Positions 1-10,288 are shown, numbered from the stretch's first letter. The stretch is 64,000 nt of DNA from Symbiodinium natans (GCA_905221605.1 CAJNDS010002175.1:155001-219000), one strand, 5' to 3'. Made by a program: numbers and translations. The notes: a model not told the origin generated them from the letters alone.

Positions 1-78
1 GGGTTTAGGGTTGAGGGTTAGGGTTTCGGGTTTAGGGTTCAGGGTTTAGGGTTTACGGTTTAGGGTCAACCCTAAGTA

Positions 79-204
79 CTAAGCCCTTGAAGCCTCTTGC
101 TCCTGTGGCATGTATAAGCTGAGCCTGTCACCCAGGGGTCCTGCAATGTCATCCAGCCGGTCAAAACGCATATCCCAGGCCCTGTGCATGCGTTGTCTAG
201 GGCT
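79..204 (-). CDS. Possible terminal exon, unknown product
   Basis: Read on the minus strand, an AG acceptor (TCTTAG) is followed by 41 open codons and a TAG stop at 79-81. The predicted peptide contains RAWDMRFDRLDDIAGPLGD and LYMPQEQEASRA, which has a protein-like composition and no telomere-derived residues. No family is recognised. Flanking sequence on both sides is telomere-like. An open frame of this length is not significant by itself. Confidence 0.3.
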   Translation of the reverse strand, partial: SPRQRMHRAWDMRFDRLDDIAGPLGDRLSLYMPQEQEASRA

Positions 205-600
205 CTAAGAGCCCTTCTACAGGACACCGATGATTCTAGGATGCTTAGGGTTTAGGGTTTAGGGTTTAGGGGTAGACCCAAGAGTCACATAGGAAGAGCA
301 AGGGTACTACCCTTTTTGTCTTAAAGCGGCTTATTAGGGAACTCTAAACCCTTCAAGGGGGGCAGTACGGGCCTGCGCTGGGTCCTAGCCTGCCTTGGGT
401 GACTGAATGAACCCTAAAAGGTTTTCTGATTCATACTTTATGAGTCCTTATGTATATCACAGAGGATTATAGTAGGTTCAGGGTTAAGGATTTAGGTTTT
501 AGGGTTTAGGGTGAAGGGTCTAGGGTTGAGGGTACAATGCAGATGACTCCAATTTCAGGAGTTCACGTGGTCTCAGAGGTGAGGACTCTCTTTTGCTGTC
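205..600. other. Telomere-like patches and a decayed inverted-repeat element
   Basis: TTTAGGG patches at 245-270 and 485-535 flank unassigned sequence. The piece at 268-350 contains AGGGTACTACCCTTTTTTGTCTTAAAG-type sequence related to the CTAGGTTGCCCAGTA element family at 38-45 kb, but without intact ends. No gene is seen. Confidence 0.4.
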
Positions 601-619
601 GTCTTTGCTCAAGGCTGCT

Positions 620-682
620 TTCCCTAAACCCTAAACCCTAAACCCTAAACCCTAAACCCTAAACCCTGAACCCTAAACCCTA
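620..682 (-). repeat. CCCTAAA tract
   Basis: Seven to eight near-perfect CCCTAAA units on the plus strand, ending in degenerate units. The left boundary is GGCTGCTTT; no flanking direct repeat is seen. Confidence 0.9.
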
Positions 683-1011
683 TGATCTTACAACCCAAAA
701 CCCTAGATTTTCTATGGTTTTGGATGTGGGCTGCTTCTAAGACCATGCAACGTAGGGTTGCTGGGCTGTGCTAAGGTTTGGGGTTTCGGGGTTACCCCAA
801 ACCCTAAACCCTAAACCCTAACTAAACCCTACTGTTCAAGGTTTGGGGTTTAGGGGTTTGCGCTTTCAGGTTCAAGGTTTGGGGATTCGGGCGTTGAGGT
901 TCAGGGCTTCAGACTTTTTAGGTTAATTGCCCGGGGCTGTGGCCTTCACGTGCAGGGTGTTGGAATCTAAGGCCCCTGTTTAGGGTTTCGGGTTTAGGGT
1001 TTAGGGTTTAG

Positions 1012-1119
1012 GGCTACTACTATTTGCTTAAGAACCCGCAAGAAATCAAAGCTGATGATCCCGAGATTGCCTTTATGAGGAAGAATAGAGAGGGGGTTCT
1101 GAAGCAACTAGAAGACAAC
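1012..1119 (+). CDS. Exon-like segment, unknown product
   Basis: A TTTAGGG tract ends in TTTAG at 1007-1011, which would serve as a 3' splice site. The following 36 codons are open and encode a highly protein-like peptide including NPQEIKADDPEIAFMRKN and REGVLKQLED, rich in charged residues and not derivable from the repeats. The segment runs straight into CCCTAAA units at 1120, so the downstream donor is not clear. No family is recognised. Confidence 0.4.
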
Positions 1120-1181
1120 CCTAAACCCTAAACCCTAAACCCTAAAGCCTAAACCCTAAACCCTAACACCGCCAACAAAAA

Positions 1182-1265
1182 ACTGGACATGAGCATCAGA
1201 GTGCCTGGTCGACCGCTCCACCGTGCTGGCGGTGTAGATGCCACCCTGAAGGACCTCGCAGGATT
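1182..1265 (-). CDS. Exon-like fragment, unknown product
   Basis: Minus strand reading gives an open segment with EVLQGGIYTASTVERS and DAHVQFFVGG before entering TTTAGGG-sense repeats, with a possible donor GGCG|GTGTTAGGG at the junction. Function is unknown, and the opposite strand of this 80 bp piece shows nothing better. Confidence 0.25.
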
Positions 1266-2185
1266 CCCCATATAGGGGTTCAGGGAAGCTTGGGGGCAGG
1301 GTTTAGGGTTTAGGCTTTAGGCCTTGGTTTAGAGCAAGAGAGGGATTGCAGGTACTAAGGCCTTTTAGGGTTCAGCACACTTCGGCGTTGAAGGTCTTCG
1401 GGGCTGTCTTTGTTTGCACCTCGGCTTTCATTCCGGGAGACACTCGACGACACCCAAACAGCCCAACGGAGTCTAAGCTGAACAAGGGATCAATGCGTTT
1501 AAGGTTTATAGGGTTGTAGGGCTTAAGGAAAAATATGGGGTTGAAAGGGTTTATGGGATAGATAGGGATACAGGGTTCGTAAGGCTTTTAGGGTTCATGG
1601 GGTTTATAGGGTCGTAGGCCCTCAACGCCAAGCCGCGCAAGCGTTCCAACATTCTTCCTGCATGTCTCCCAGGTCGTCGTCGAAGTCCTCCCAGAGTCGC
1701 AGGGTTTAGGGTTTGGGGTTTAGGGTTTAGGGTTTGGGGGGGCGGGGGGAAGTGGACTCTGTTCAGGTGAGATGGCTTGCCCCTAGCCTGATGAAGACTG
1801 AAAGTTCTAGGCCCCAAATTGGGGCATCCATTACTCGGCACATTCCTTCTAGGTTGAAGGCACCAAAAACGGCCCCATGATGCCACTAAAGCACATACCT
1901 ATAGATTCTGCCATGGCGCAAGCAAGAGTGTCGGAAATGTCAAGCTGCCCCCTGTATCTTAAACTCTGAGCCCTAAACCCTAAACCCGAAAACCTACAGC
2001 CTCACAGAAGCCCCAATGAAAGACCCACCTCCCGCCTAAACAGCCCGGCCGGGTTCCTTTTGGGATCTTCTGCTTGGGCCTCATAGACCCTATAGACCCG
2101 AAACCCTATAAACCCCAGAAGCCCCAAGGCGCCAAAGCCCTCAGCCCTCGGCCCTAAGCAACGCTGCTCACCGTGGCCCTAATCG

Positions 2186-2272
2186 GGGAGGGTTTAGGGC
2201 TTAGGGCTTAGGGCTTAGGGCTTAGGGCTTAGGGCTTAGGGCTTAGGGCTTAGGGCTTAGGGTTTAGGGTTT
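2186..2272 (+). repeat. Homogenised TTAGGGC variant array
   Basis: About ten consecutive copies of the variant heptamer TTAGGGC (GGGCTTA) pass into standard TTTAGGG at the right end. The block shows local homogenisation of one variant, as expected from slippage or amplification of a short template. Confidence 0.9.
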
Positions 2273-2285
2273 AGGGTTTCCCCAA

Positions 2286-2372
2286 ACCCTCGGGTTCGTG
2301 GTGACTTCGCCTCGATCTCTTCCAAGTGCTCGACACCCGCTTCGTCCAAAAAGGCCTCCCAACCGCAAGCCC
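2286..2372 (-). CDS. Exon-like fragment, unknown product
   Basis: On the minus strand, 28 open codons encode a peptide with GWEAFLDEAGVEHLEEIEAKS, predicted helical and acidic, lying between two telomere-like blocks. No family is assigned. GC content and composition differ from the surrounding repeats. Confidence 0.3.
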
Positions 2373-2564
2373 TAGGGTTTAGGGTTTAGGGTTAAGGGTT
2401 TAGGGTTGATGGTTTAGGGTTGAGGGTTGAGGGTTTTAGGGTTTAGGGTCTATAGAGTTTGGTCTAGGGTTCAAGATTTAGGGGTCTAGAGGTTTAGGGG
2501 TTTCGGGTGCACGCCGAGCAAGCACTCCCTTTCAGACCCTAAGCCCTAAACTCCGGCACCTTAC

Positions 2565-2630
2565 TCCCCCCCCCCCCCCCCCCTCAGGGTTTAGGGTTTA
2601 GGGTTTAGGGTTTAGGGTTTAGGGCCCGAA
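2565..2630 (+). repeat. Poly(C) run joined to a TTTAGGG tract
   Basis: A run of about 17 C (with one T) at 2567-2583 is followed by six TTTAGGG units. Poly(C) or poly(G) runs next to degenerate telomere units recur in the window. Confidence 0.85.
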
Positions 2631-3096
2631 AGCTAACTCCCTCCAACTGCCTCCAGCGTCGTCTTGGCCGCCACGCGTCGGTTTGGCTTGGAACCGCGCT
2701 GGAATCCTGCTTGCACGGGTCATGCCATTTGTAGTTTTGCTGGGATTTAGGAGCTAGGTCGCTAAGTTAAGCCTTCGAGTTAGCCCCGAAAGAACTTAAA
2801 CCCTACTCGTTTTGAGGTTCAAGGTGTGTGCTTTCAGCTGTATAGGTTCTGAGCCCAGGGACCGAGATGAAGTGATCTTTCCTTGGGATACGGCCTTGCA
2901 AGCATACAAAACCGGAGTCCTAAACTCTGAACCCTAGTAAATCCCCGGTGCGATTCTTTGCCGTTGCACAGGTTTCAAGGGTTTAGGGTAGAAGCGCTGA
3001 ACCACAAACCTTCAAACCCCACCAGATGCCGCCCTCCCCCCTCCCCTGAAAATTCCTTAAGAAGGGAATATCGCCACGCGCAATTCCCTCCCTAAA
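2631..3096. other. Non-repetitive spacer without a supported gene
   Basis: A 450 bp stretch with few telomere units. I see only short open frames on either strand and no convincing splice-bounded exon or known motif. Confidence 0.4.
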
Positions 3097-3330
3097 CCCT
3101 ATAGACCCTAAACCCTAAACCCTAAACCCTAAACCCTAAACCCTAAACCCTAAACCCTAAACCCTAAACCCTAAACCCTAACTCTAGCCCGAAACCCTTT
3201 ATCAGTTGAGGCCAGGGGAGCATAGGGTTCAGGGTTTAGGGTTTAGGGTTTAGGGTTTAGGGTTTAGGGTTTAGGGTTTAGGGTTTAGGGTTTAGGGTTT
3301 AGGGTTTGGACTTTGGCTGTTGGTGCTTTG
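3097..3330. repeat. Facing CCCTAAA and TTTAGGG tracts
   Basis: A pure CCCTAAA array (3097-3183) and a pure TTTAGGG array (3226-3310) face each other across about 40 bp, so the pair forms a large imperfect inverted repeat able to fold back. Confidence 0.9.
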
Positions 3331-3411
3331 TCCTCCGTGCCCCCACTTCGCTGCGATGCTGATGACGCGACCTTTGGACATCACCACGCCTCACCATGAA
3401 GAGCAAGGGCT

Positions 3412-3534
3412 TAAGGTTTAGGGTTTAGGGTTTAAGGCATAGGGTTTGGGGTTTAGGGTTTAGGGTTTAGGGTTTAGGGTTTAGGGTTTAGGGTTTAGGG
3501 TTTAGGGCTTAGGGTTAGGGTTTGAGGTTTAGAG
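3412..3534 (+). repeat. TTTAGGG tract with edge variants
   Basis: Perfect TTTAGGG units are bordered by TTTAAGG and TTAGGG variants. The tract forms the left border of the duplicated segment at 3541-3700. Confidence 0.9.
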
Positions 3535-3830
3535 GAAAGCCGCCTCCCTGCACGCAGCTGCTCGCAAGCCGCACAGTAGATGGCATTAGAAAACGCATGC
3601 TCTGTTGGAAAGCCGGGGTAGCCTCCGTGCACGTAGCTGCTCGCACGCCGGGCAGTATAAAGCGGATGCTCTGTTGCAAAGCCGGGGTATAACTCCCCTT
3701 TGGAGTTGGGATGCCCCCTATGATCCGGCGCGGACGAATCTGGTTTTGCCTTCGCCTTGGCAGACTGGTAGCTTGTTTTCGGTTTGGGCGTCTGGCAGGC
3801 AAAGTCCTGTGCCTTGGCAAAGGCCGCCAA
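3495..3830 (-). CDS. Possible coding segment across the duplication
   Basis: A minus-strand frame from an ATG at 3828-3830 runs 111 codons. Its first half (MAAFAKAQDFACQTPKPK, then SYQSAKAKAKPDSSAPDHRG) is lysine/alanine rich and protein-like. The second half is the duplicated unit (YPGFATEHPLY / YPGFPTEHAFS) and the last residues are telomere-derived, so the true end must be earlier or spliced. Overlapping frames are also open, so this is a weak call. Confidence 0.3.
   Translation of the reverse strand: MAAFAKAQDFACQTPKPKTSYQSAKAKAKPDSSAPDHRGHPNSKGELYPGFATEHPLYTARRASSYVHGGYPGFPTEHAFSNAIYCAACEQLRAGRRLSSKPQTLTLSPKP
3541..3700. repeat. Imperfect tandem duplication, about 75 bp unit
   Basis: Two adjacent copies of a unit containing GCACG(C/T)AGCTGCTCGCA..GCCG, GATGCTCTGTTG and AAAGCCGGGGTA. 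The copies differ by substitutions and small indels. Repeated peptides appear in several frames (for example YPGF-TEH on the minus strand), which explains the long frames computed here. Confidence 0.8.
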
Positions 3831-3835
3831 TTGAT

Positions 3836-3917
3836 GGGGTTTAGGGTTTAGGGTTTAGGGTTTAGGGTTTAGGGTTTAGGGTTTAGGGTTTAGGGTTTAG
3901 GGTTTAGGGTTTAGGGT
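3836..3917 (+). repeat. TTTAGGG tract
   Basis: Eleven nearly perfect TTTAGGG units. The left flank is AATTGATGGG and the right flank GTCAGGACAGG; no flanking direct repeat is seen. Confidence 0.95.
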
Positions 3918-4379
3918 CAGGACAGGCTTAAGGTGTGCCTCGTCGGAAGGCTCCTTAAAGCCCAAAAACATGATGATCCGCTGCCCACGGGCCTGATTCT
4001 TTTAAGCCATCCTAAACCATGCACCTTTAGCTGCTCAAACCCTCCAGAACCCCCCGCCCTCCCGCCCCAACAACCCTAAATCCTAAACCCTAAATTAAGG
4101 GGTATAAGGACGGACCCCTAGAATGGACCCTTAATCTTATTCCCCTCTATAACCCATATATAACCCTTATATGTATATATATATATACCCTATATAGTCC
4201 CTATATCCCTAAGTAGCCCCAAATTACCCCCAAACAGCCCCTAAGGTCCCTCCTTTAGTCCCTTGACTAAACCCTAGGCGCCCAAATGCCCTCCATGACT
4301 TCAGTACCTGCTCCTAAGGGCCCTTGTAGCCCTGCTGGGATGCTGGTCTCCTCAAGCCCTAAACACGAAGCCCGAAACT

Positions 4380-4835
4380 CTAAAAAACACGAGAGCCTAA
4401 ATTCCCAAGCCCTGAAAAAAACCCTAGAATCTGGGAAACCCTCCAAACCCTTCGACCCTAAACCCTCCCAAATCCTTAAAACCCTAGACCCATCAACCCT
4501 CAAGACCCGAAACCCCGAACCCTACCCTTAATGTCCTAAACCCTCCCAAGCCCTTGAGACGAAAAACCCTAAACCCTAAACCCCGAACCGTAAACCCTCC
4601 AAGCCCTCAAAGCCCTGAACCCTCCCAAATCCTTAAGAGCCCAAACTCTAAACTCCAAACCCTAAACCCTCCCAACCTTGAAAGCCCTAAACCCTCCCAA
4701 GCGCTGAAGACCCTAAACCCTAAACCCCAAATCCTAAACCCTCACCCTGAACCCTGAACCTTAAACCCTAAACCCCAAACCCCAAACCCCAAACCCTAAA
4801 CCCTAAACCCTAAACCCTAAACCCTAAACCCCAAC
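4380..4835 (-). repeat. Degenerate CCCTAAA field with tandem variants
   Basis: About 450 bp of degenerate CCCTAAA, CCCTCCAA and CCCCAAA units, ending in pure CCCTAAA at 4795-4830. Computed frames here only translate the repeat and are not genes. Confidence 0.85.
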
Positions 4836-4947
4836 CCTTAAAGCACCAAACCGTCGACCTGGAGCTTCCGTGTGGAGTCCCGGCCGGCGCTGGGCGGTCC
4901 CTGCGTCCACGCGGCCCTCCTGCACCCAGAAAGCTGCCTAGAAGGAG

Positions 4948-5160
4948 TTCAGGGTTTAGGGTTTAGGGGTTTAGGGTTTAGGGTTTAGGGTTTAGGGTGT
5001 AGGGTGTAGGGTTTAGGGTTTAGGGTTTAGGGTTTAGGGTTTAGGGTTTAGGGTTTAGGGTTTAGGGTTTAGGGTTTAGGGTTTAGGGGTTAGGGGTTAG
5101 GGGTTAGGGCTAGGGTTTGGGGTTTAGGGTTTTAGGGTTTCGGATCGAGGGTTTAGGGTT
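4948..5160 (+). repeat. Long TTTAGGG tract
   Basis: About 20 TTTAGGG units with TGTAGGG and GGGGTTA variants at the edges. It is one of the longest tracts in the window. Confidence 0.95.
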
Positions 5161-5522
5161 TAGCAGTGTAGGGTTCAGGGATTCGAGGTGTAGGTGGAAG
5201 AGTTCTTGGGACAACCCCTAAGCCTGCGAACCCGAGACCCTGAAGCCTAAACCCCTAAGCCCTCAACCCTGAAGCCCCTTCTACCCTGCAGTCTAAACCC
5301 CTAAACACACAACCACTAAACCCCTAAAACCCTAAACCCCTAAACCCCCCAAACCCCCCCAAACCCCGGTAACATCGAAGCCCGGAAGCGCTAAACCCCA
5401 GAACGGTTGTTGGCAAGGTGTAGACAGCCCTCAGTGGCCGTTTATTGGTTAGTCGGGTTTAGGGTTGAGGGTTTAGGGCGTAGGGTTGTGGGCTCAGGGT
5501 TGTGGGTTCAGGGTTTAGGGTT
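5161..5522. other. Degenerate telomere-like spacer
   Basis: Mixed CCCTAAA/CCCCTAAA degenerate units and short unique pieces; no gene is supported. Confidence 0.5.
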
Positions 5523-5523
5523 G

Positions 5524-5620
5524 GGATGTTCCCCCGTATACTACCCGCCCTGAATAGGGATTATGGCATCTCCTACTATAATCCATATATTAATGACTGC
5601 TAGTATAAAGGGGAATATCC
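5524..5620. mobile_element. MITE-like element, family 1 (GGATGTTCCCCC ends)
   Basis: About 97 bp with terminal inverted repeats: GGATGTTCCCCCGTATACTA at the left and TAGTATAAAGGGGAATATCC at the right. Related copies or halves occur at 30995-31040, 31684-31779, 37055-37106, 45001-45220 and 62628-62655. It has no coding capacity; a non-autonomous DNA transposon is the simplest reading. Confidence 0.75.
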
Positions 5621-5637
5621 TAAGTCTAGGTTGTAAA

Positions 5638-5755
5638 CTTGGCTGCACTCAGGAGGGTAGCTAAAAATTAAACTTTTAGCAGCCTTATTAAGAAACCCAA
5701 TAAACCCAAAAGGGGTAAGGATCTAAAGTTACGGTAAAGTACCACAAAGTAAAGG
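5638..5755 (+). mobile_element. Family 5 dispersed element, copy 1
   Basis: About 115 bp beginning CTTGGCTGCACTCAGGAGGG and ending AAAGTACCACAAAGTAAAGG. Three other copies (11766-11876, 55295-55409, 55896-56010) share most positions and the same strand. There is no clear terminal inverted repeat, so it differs from the MITE families; a short SINE-like retroelement or a structural RNA gene is possible but not shown. Confidence 0.75.
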
Positions 5756-5869
5756 TGGGTTTCTACGCAATGACGGCTGGGACGATGCAGCTTTTGGAAT
5801 GCAGCGGGATGGCTCCTGTCCTGCACAGTGAGGTAGCCGACTTTGCCCAACTCCTGCCGCCCTAAACCC

Positions 5870-6600
5870 TATCCCCTAAACCCTAAAACCCCAAATCCTA
5901 AACCCTAAACCCTAAACCCTGCCAGGCAGAGACAGAAGACTCTTAATCTGGGTCAGAAACACAAAAACCTAAGCTGCACCATGCCAGGCCCGACACTTTG
6001 AGACAAACAGCCAAGCCCAAACTTAAATCCTAGACCCTCTCAAATCAGCAGGAGATGTCGCGTTCAAAGGCTGTTTCGATGGAGTTGGTCAGTTCTCTTA
6101 TGGGCTCAGGGCTTAGGGTTTAGGCTTCAGGGTTTGAGGATTAAGGTTTGAGGATTTAGAGTTCGGTTAAGTCAGGCCCTATTTGGGGGCGGGGGCCTTA
6201 ACCTTAGCCCTTCTTTCTAATGGCACACGCTTCGGTTCACGGTTACCATTGCGCAGGTCCCAACAACATGCAACATGAGGAGCCGGAGGGAGTGGGTGGG
6301 GACGGGGAGGGGGGTAAGGGCCCAATAAGTAAGGCCTGCAGAATACTCTATGAACCCTAAACGCCCTCAAGCTAGAGGGACATAGGGTTTCGGGTTTAGG
6401 GCTATATACCGGTGAGCCGTCAACCCCTAAACCCACGACCTCGGAAGCCCGTCCTCGTCCTGAACCTCGCAGGCAGTGACCAGTGGCCAGTAGCACTGCA
6501 AGTGCTTTGGCAAGGATTCCTGCAGGCATCCACAGGGTAGCATTTCGGGTTTAGGCCTTAAGTGAACAACAACTAAGAAGCTTGGCGTTTGTTTCTTGGT
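5870..6600. other. Mixed spacer without supported gene
   Basis: Scattered CCCTAAA units surround unique sequence. A minus-strand open frame at 6179-6529 is proline rich and crosses telomere-derived sequence; I do not accept it as a gene. Confidence 0.4.
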
Positions 6601-6604
6601 CTTG

Positions 6605-6742
6605 GACTTCTAAAAGGACTTAGACCCCCTAAACCCTAAACCCTAAACCCTAAACCCTAAACCCTAAACCCTAAACCCTAAACCCTAAACCCTAAACCCT
6701 ATACCCTAAACCCTAAACCCTAAACCCTAAACCCTAAACAGC
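6605..6742 (-). repeat. Long CCCTAAA tract
   Basis: About 16 CCCTAAA units with a single CCCTATA variant, flanked by AGGACTTAGACC and ACAGCCTGCC. Confidence 0.95.
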
Positions 6743-7022
6743 CTGCCTAAAACCCTAAACCCGAAAGCCTAAACCCAAAACCCTGATGTGCCTTAGATCC
6801 CCCATGATGAGCTTGTTGGCTGAGCTTTGCTTCTTGGGTCTTGAGTACACAGCGACGTAAGGCAACTCTTTTGGGCCTTCAGTGGTTTAGGGTTTGGGGT
6901 TTGGGGTTTAGGGTTCGGGTTCAAGGTTAATAACGGTTAAGGGACGGTACTTTCGGGGTAGAGAGGACGTCTCGAAACATGGGAGTCTAAACCCCTTCGC
7001 TGTGAGATGCACGTCTCCCGTC

Positions 7023-7142
7023 CCGAACCCTATAAAACCCTAAACCCTAAACCCTAAACCCTAAACCCTAAACCCTAAACCCTAAACCCTGAACCCTAAA
7101 CCCTAAACCCTGAACCCTAAACCCTAAACCCTGAACCCCAAA
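7023..7142 (-). repeat. CCCTAAA tract with CCCTGAA variants
   Basis: About 15 units, with CCCTGAA interspersed in the right half. Confidence 0.95.
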
Positions 7143-7215
7143 GCCTCCCCTGCACGCACACCTCGGAAAGAACGCCCAAGGGGCCCTAAGGGCCCATAAC
7201 TTCGGATCCCTGTAA

Positions 7216-7311
7216 ACAAGGGTTTAGGGTTTAGGGTTTAGGGTTTTAGGGTTTTAGGGTTTAGGGTTTAGGGTTTAGGGTTTAGGGTTTAGGGTTTAGG
7301 GTTTAGGGCAA
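7216..7311 (+). repeat. TTTAGGG tract
   Basis: About 13 units including two GGGTTTTA 8-mers. It faces the CCCTAAA tract ending at 7142 across 75 bp. Confidence 0.95.
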
Positions 7312-7404
7312 GAGACCATTCTAAACGGGCCCATGGTTCAAACCTTGGATGAATCCAGGACTTAGGCTTCAGGGCTTAGGGTTGGGGCTCAGGGCTTGGA
7401 GGGT

Positions 7405-7545
7405 TGAGGGTTAAGGGCTTAATAGGGTTGAGGGTTTAGGGCTGTATAGGGTTGAGGGTTTAGGCCTTATAATAGGGCTGAGGGTTTAGGGCTGTATAGG
7501 GTTGAGGGTTTAGGGCTGTATAGGGTTGAGGGTTTAGGGCTCATG
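7405..7545 (+). repeat. 24 bp minisatellite built from telomere-like units
   Basis: A unit of about 24 bp, TAGGGTTGAGGGTTTAGGGC followed by TGTA, repeats four to five times. A higher-order repeat has therefore formed from degenerate heptamers. Confidence 0.85.
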
Positions 7546-7949
7546 AGTTGTGGGTTTGGGGCTGGGGGTTGGGGCTTCGGGCTGATATGGTTGAGGGTTC
7601 AGGCGTTGGGGTTGCCTGTTTCCCAATGATGAAGGGCATCATGTTCACGTTGATGTCCGTCGGAGGCGGAAAGGACACCGGCCGTCGTTTCCTCGGCGGA
7701 GGACCCTACCCAGAGTAGCCCGTATATCCATATCCCGAAAAGCTGGATTTAGGTTATTGCGCTCTATCAGGATTAACCCTGTCCAGTGGAACCTACAGAA
7801 ATATACCCGAAGGCAACTTGCCCTTCTAGAAGGTACATGCATGGAAATTCCCAAAATAGGGCTCCCCCTAATACACCCCCCAGAATACAATATCATCCTC
7901 TTAATAGGGTTTAGTAGGGTTTAGGCTTCAGGGTTTGCGGAATCAGGTG

Positions 7950-8095
7950 TAGGGTTTAGGGTTTAAGGTTCACAGGTGCTAAGTTGCAGCAGAGCTTCAC
8001 GAAACCGATCTCCTCACGCGCCCGTTTCACCTTGCTTGCACCAGAGCACGCGTGCGGACAGTGCAGTGGGCGACCGTCTTAAATCTTAAGCCTAC
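7950..8095 (-). CDS. Exon-like fragment, unknown product
   Basis: The minus strand is open for about 40 codons including DGRPLHCPHACSGASKVK and REEIGFVKLCCNL. It lies between telomere-like sequences and I recognise no family. Confidence 0.25.
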
Positions 8096-8343
8096 ACCCT
8101 GCGAGCTACCCTACAGACAGCTTAACATTACCCTTTACACCCGAAGCTGCGAACCCTAATTAACCCCAAGCCTTAAGCCTTTCGGATGTCAAAATGCCTG
8201 AGCGCCTGGCTGACCGGGATACTCGACTGAGGCAGGGTTTGGGGTTTCGGGTCGAGGTATAAGTACCCGGAAAGGGACCCTAATTGGGGGTCCCCTGCCT
8301 TACTGAAGTACTTCCCAAGTCCAGCAACCCACGTCGGGTTTAG

Positions 8344-8428
8344 CCAGCGCGGGAGTTGTCTGGGGAACTGGCTTTCGGGGCGATTCCCCTCTCCTTGTCA
8401 CTGCAGACCTGTTCCAGGATTTCCTAAA
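8344..8428 (+). CDS. Exon-like segment bounded by TTTAG and GTTTAG
   Basis: The acceptor GGGTTTAG ends at 8343 and 28 codons follow in one open frame, with GVVWGTGFRGDSPLLVTAD and LFQDFL. At the right edge, CTAAA|GTTTAGGG offers a donor. Both splice dinucleotides would come from telomere-like sequence. No product is recognised. Confidence 0.35.
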
Positions 8429-8514
8429 GTTTAGGGTTTCAAGGGTTTATGCATGCAATCCTTGCGGACATCCCAGGCGCATCCACGGCTGAGACTACTA
8501 GCCCTTGTGCTAGG

Positions 8515-8592
8515 GTTTCAAGGGTTTAGGGTTTAGGGTTTAGGGTTTAGGGTTTAGGGTTTAGGGTTTAGGGTTTAGGGTTTAGGGTTTCA
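8515..8592 (+). repeat. TTTAGGG tract
   Basis: About ten units bordered on both sides by GGGTTTCAA. Confidence 0.95.
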
Positions 8593-8734
8593 AACCTCGA
8601 AGCCCTAAACCAAGCCAATCGCTTGAGAGACAGGTCGCGTGATCTCCATAGGCTTCGGCAGCAGAGATGACCAGCCTCGTCGTTCCAAATATTCGAGGGT
8701 TTCGGGTTTCGGGTTTAGGGTTTAGGGTTTAGGG

Positions 8735-8790
8735 TTTAGGGTTTCGGGTTTAGGGTAACCCTAAACCCTAACCCATAAACGGCTTAGGGT
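8735..8790. repeat. Head-to-head telomere-like junction
   Basis: TTTAGGG units pass directly into CCCTAAA units (GGGTTTAGGGTAACCCTAAA), the structure expected of an end-to-end telomere joining or of fold-back synthesis. Confidence 0.8.
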
Positions 8791-9136
8791 TTAGGGTTTA
8801 TGGCTTAGGGCCAGGAACTCGGTAGAGTCAGGCACTAAACTTACAAAGAAGAAGCCCTAGGTTGCTACACCTTAACCCCAAATTCCATTCCTTTGTGTAG
8901 AACACTGTAGCTGACTGGTTATGTCTACTCTACAGCTTACTTGTAAGGTCTAGGGTTTAAAGACCCCAACCCTGAACCCTAACCCCTAAACCCTAAACCC
9001 TAACCCCTAACCCCTAAACCCCAAACCCCAATTTAGGGTTCAAACGGTTTCAGGATCCCAACCCTAAACTTCACCAAGTGGCACGCTGAGCTGCCCTGGA
9101 TCCTGGAATCGTCCGAGGTTTTGGAGTTGAGGTGTT

Positions 9137-9301
9137 CGGGTTTAGGGTTTAGGGTTTAGGGTTCAGGGTTTAGGGTTTAGGGTTTAGGGTTTAGGGGTAT
9201 ATGGTATAGGGTTGAGCGTTTAGGGTTTAGGATCGTTTAGGGTTTAGGGTTTAGGGTTTAGGGTTTAGGGTTTAGGGTTTAGGGTTTAGGGTTTAGGGTT
9301 C
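9137..9301 (+). repeat. Long TTTAGGG tract
   Basis: About 20 units with an internal GGGTATATGGTATAGGG interruption. It ends at the conserved AGCATCTCAAG border of the minisatellite element that follows. Confidence 0.9.
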
Positions 9302-9915
9302 AGCATCTCAAGTCCAAGCATTCACTAGTCAAGTAATTACTCTAGAAAAGTACCCACACGCCCAAAGAATCCCACAACATTAAGAAAATATCTCACTTAT
9401 GGAACGACCTTGCCCAGAAAAAAAGACCTTGCCCAGTAAAAAATGACCTTGCCCAGTAAAAAAATGACCTTGCCCAGGAAAAAATGACCTTGCCCAGAAA
9501 AAAAATGACCTTGCCCAGTAAAAAATGACCTTGCCCGGTACAAAAATGGCCTTGCCCAGTAAAAAAATGACCTTGCCCAGTAAAAAATGACCTTGCCCGG
9601 TACAAAAATGGCCTTGCCCAGTAAAAAAATGACCTTGCCCAGTAAAAAATGACCTTGCCCGGTACAAAAATGGCCTTGCCCAGTAAAAAAAACAACCTTG
9701 CCCAATACAAAAATGACCTTGCCCAGCAATGGCCTTGCCCAGTAAAAACATGACCTTGCCAAGTAAAAAAATGACCTTGCCCAGTAAAAACATGACCTTG
9801 CCCAGTAAAAAAATGACCTTGCCAAGTAAAAAAGATGACCTTGCCCAGTAAAAAGATGACCTTGCCCAGTAACATTTTTACTGGGCAAGGTCATTTTTTT
9901 ACTGGGCAAGGCACG
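9302..9915. repeat. Minisatellite element A with conserved end domain
   Basis: The first 100 bp (AGCATCTCAAGTCCAAGC through ATCCCACAACATTAAG) match, in inverted form, the segment 53640-53738. From about 9405 to 9870 a unit of 20 to 24 bp, TGACCTTGCCCAGTAAAAA, repeats more than 20 times with small variations (TACAAAAATGGCC variants). At 9873-9910 two copies appear inverted (TTTTTACTGGGCAAGGTCA), so the right end can fold back on the array. The three long minus-strand frames here are translations of the repeat. Confidence 0.85.
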
Positions 9916-10002
9916 CACATTGAGCTACCACATCATGGATATGCCCCTATGCTTCCAAGTACCTGAGTCTTGGGTTGTTAGGGACTCCGGGACTCTGGTA
10001 GC

Positions 10003-10108
10003 CCTAAACCCTAAACCCTAAACCCTAAACCCTAAACCCTAAACCCTAAACCCTAAACCCTAAACCCTAAACCCTAAACCCTAAACCCTAAACCCTAAAC
10101 CCTAAACC
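10003..10108 (-). repeat. Pure CCCTAAA tract
   Basis: Fifteen nearly perfect units. Confidence 0.95.
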
Positions 10109-10288
10109 CCTAGCTAATTGGCTCTTGGAGCTTTCGGCTTGATGCAGGGTTACCTAATTCCCTACCTTTGCGGATCGGGTAGCTTGCGCCCAGTGTAATT
10201 TCCACGGCACCCAATCCGGGTTTAGGGTTTAGGGTTTAGGGTTTAGGGTCCGGGTTTAGGGTTTAGGGTTTAGCGCTATACTTAAGAC

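Noticed and set aside
1-66. Telomere-like sequence at the window start as a chromosome end
   Set aside because: The units are degenerate, few, and followed by 64 kb with the same repeats in both orientations.
4286-4757. Plus-strand frames rich in LNPKPQTLNP
   Set aside because: Translation of degenerate CCCTAAA units.
9405-9870. Regularly spaced repeats that superficially resemble a CRISPR array
   Set aside because: There are no unique spacers; the unit is a continuous minisatellite in a eukaryotic context.
9380-9918. Three long minus-strand frames (137-173 codons) with repeated WARSFFYWAR or TGQGHF peptides
   Set aside because: They translate the 20-24 bp minisatellite in its three frames; there is no independent coding evidence.
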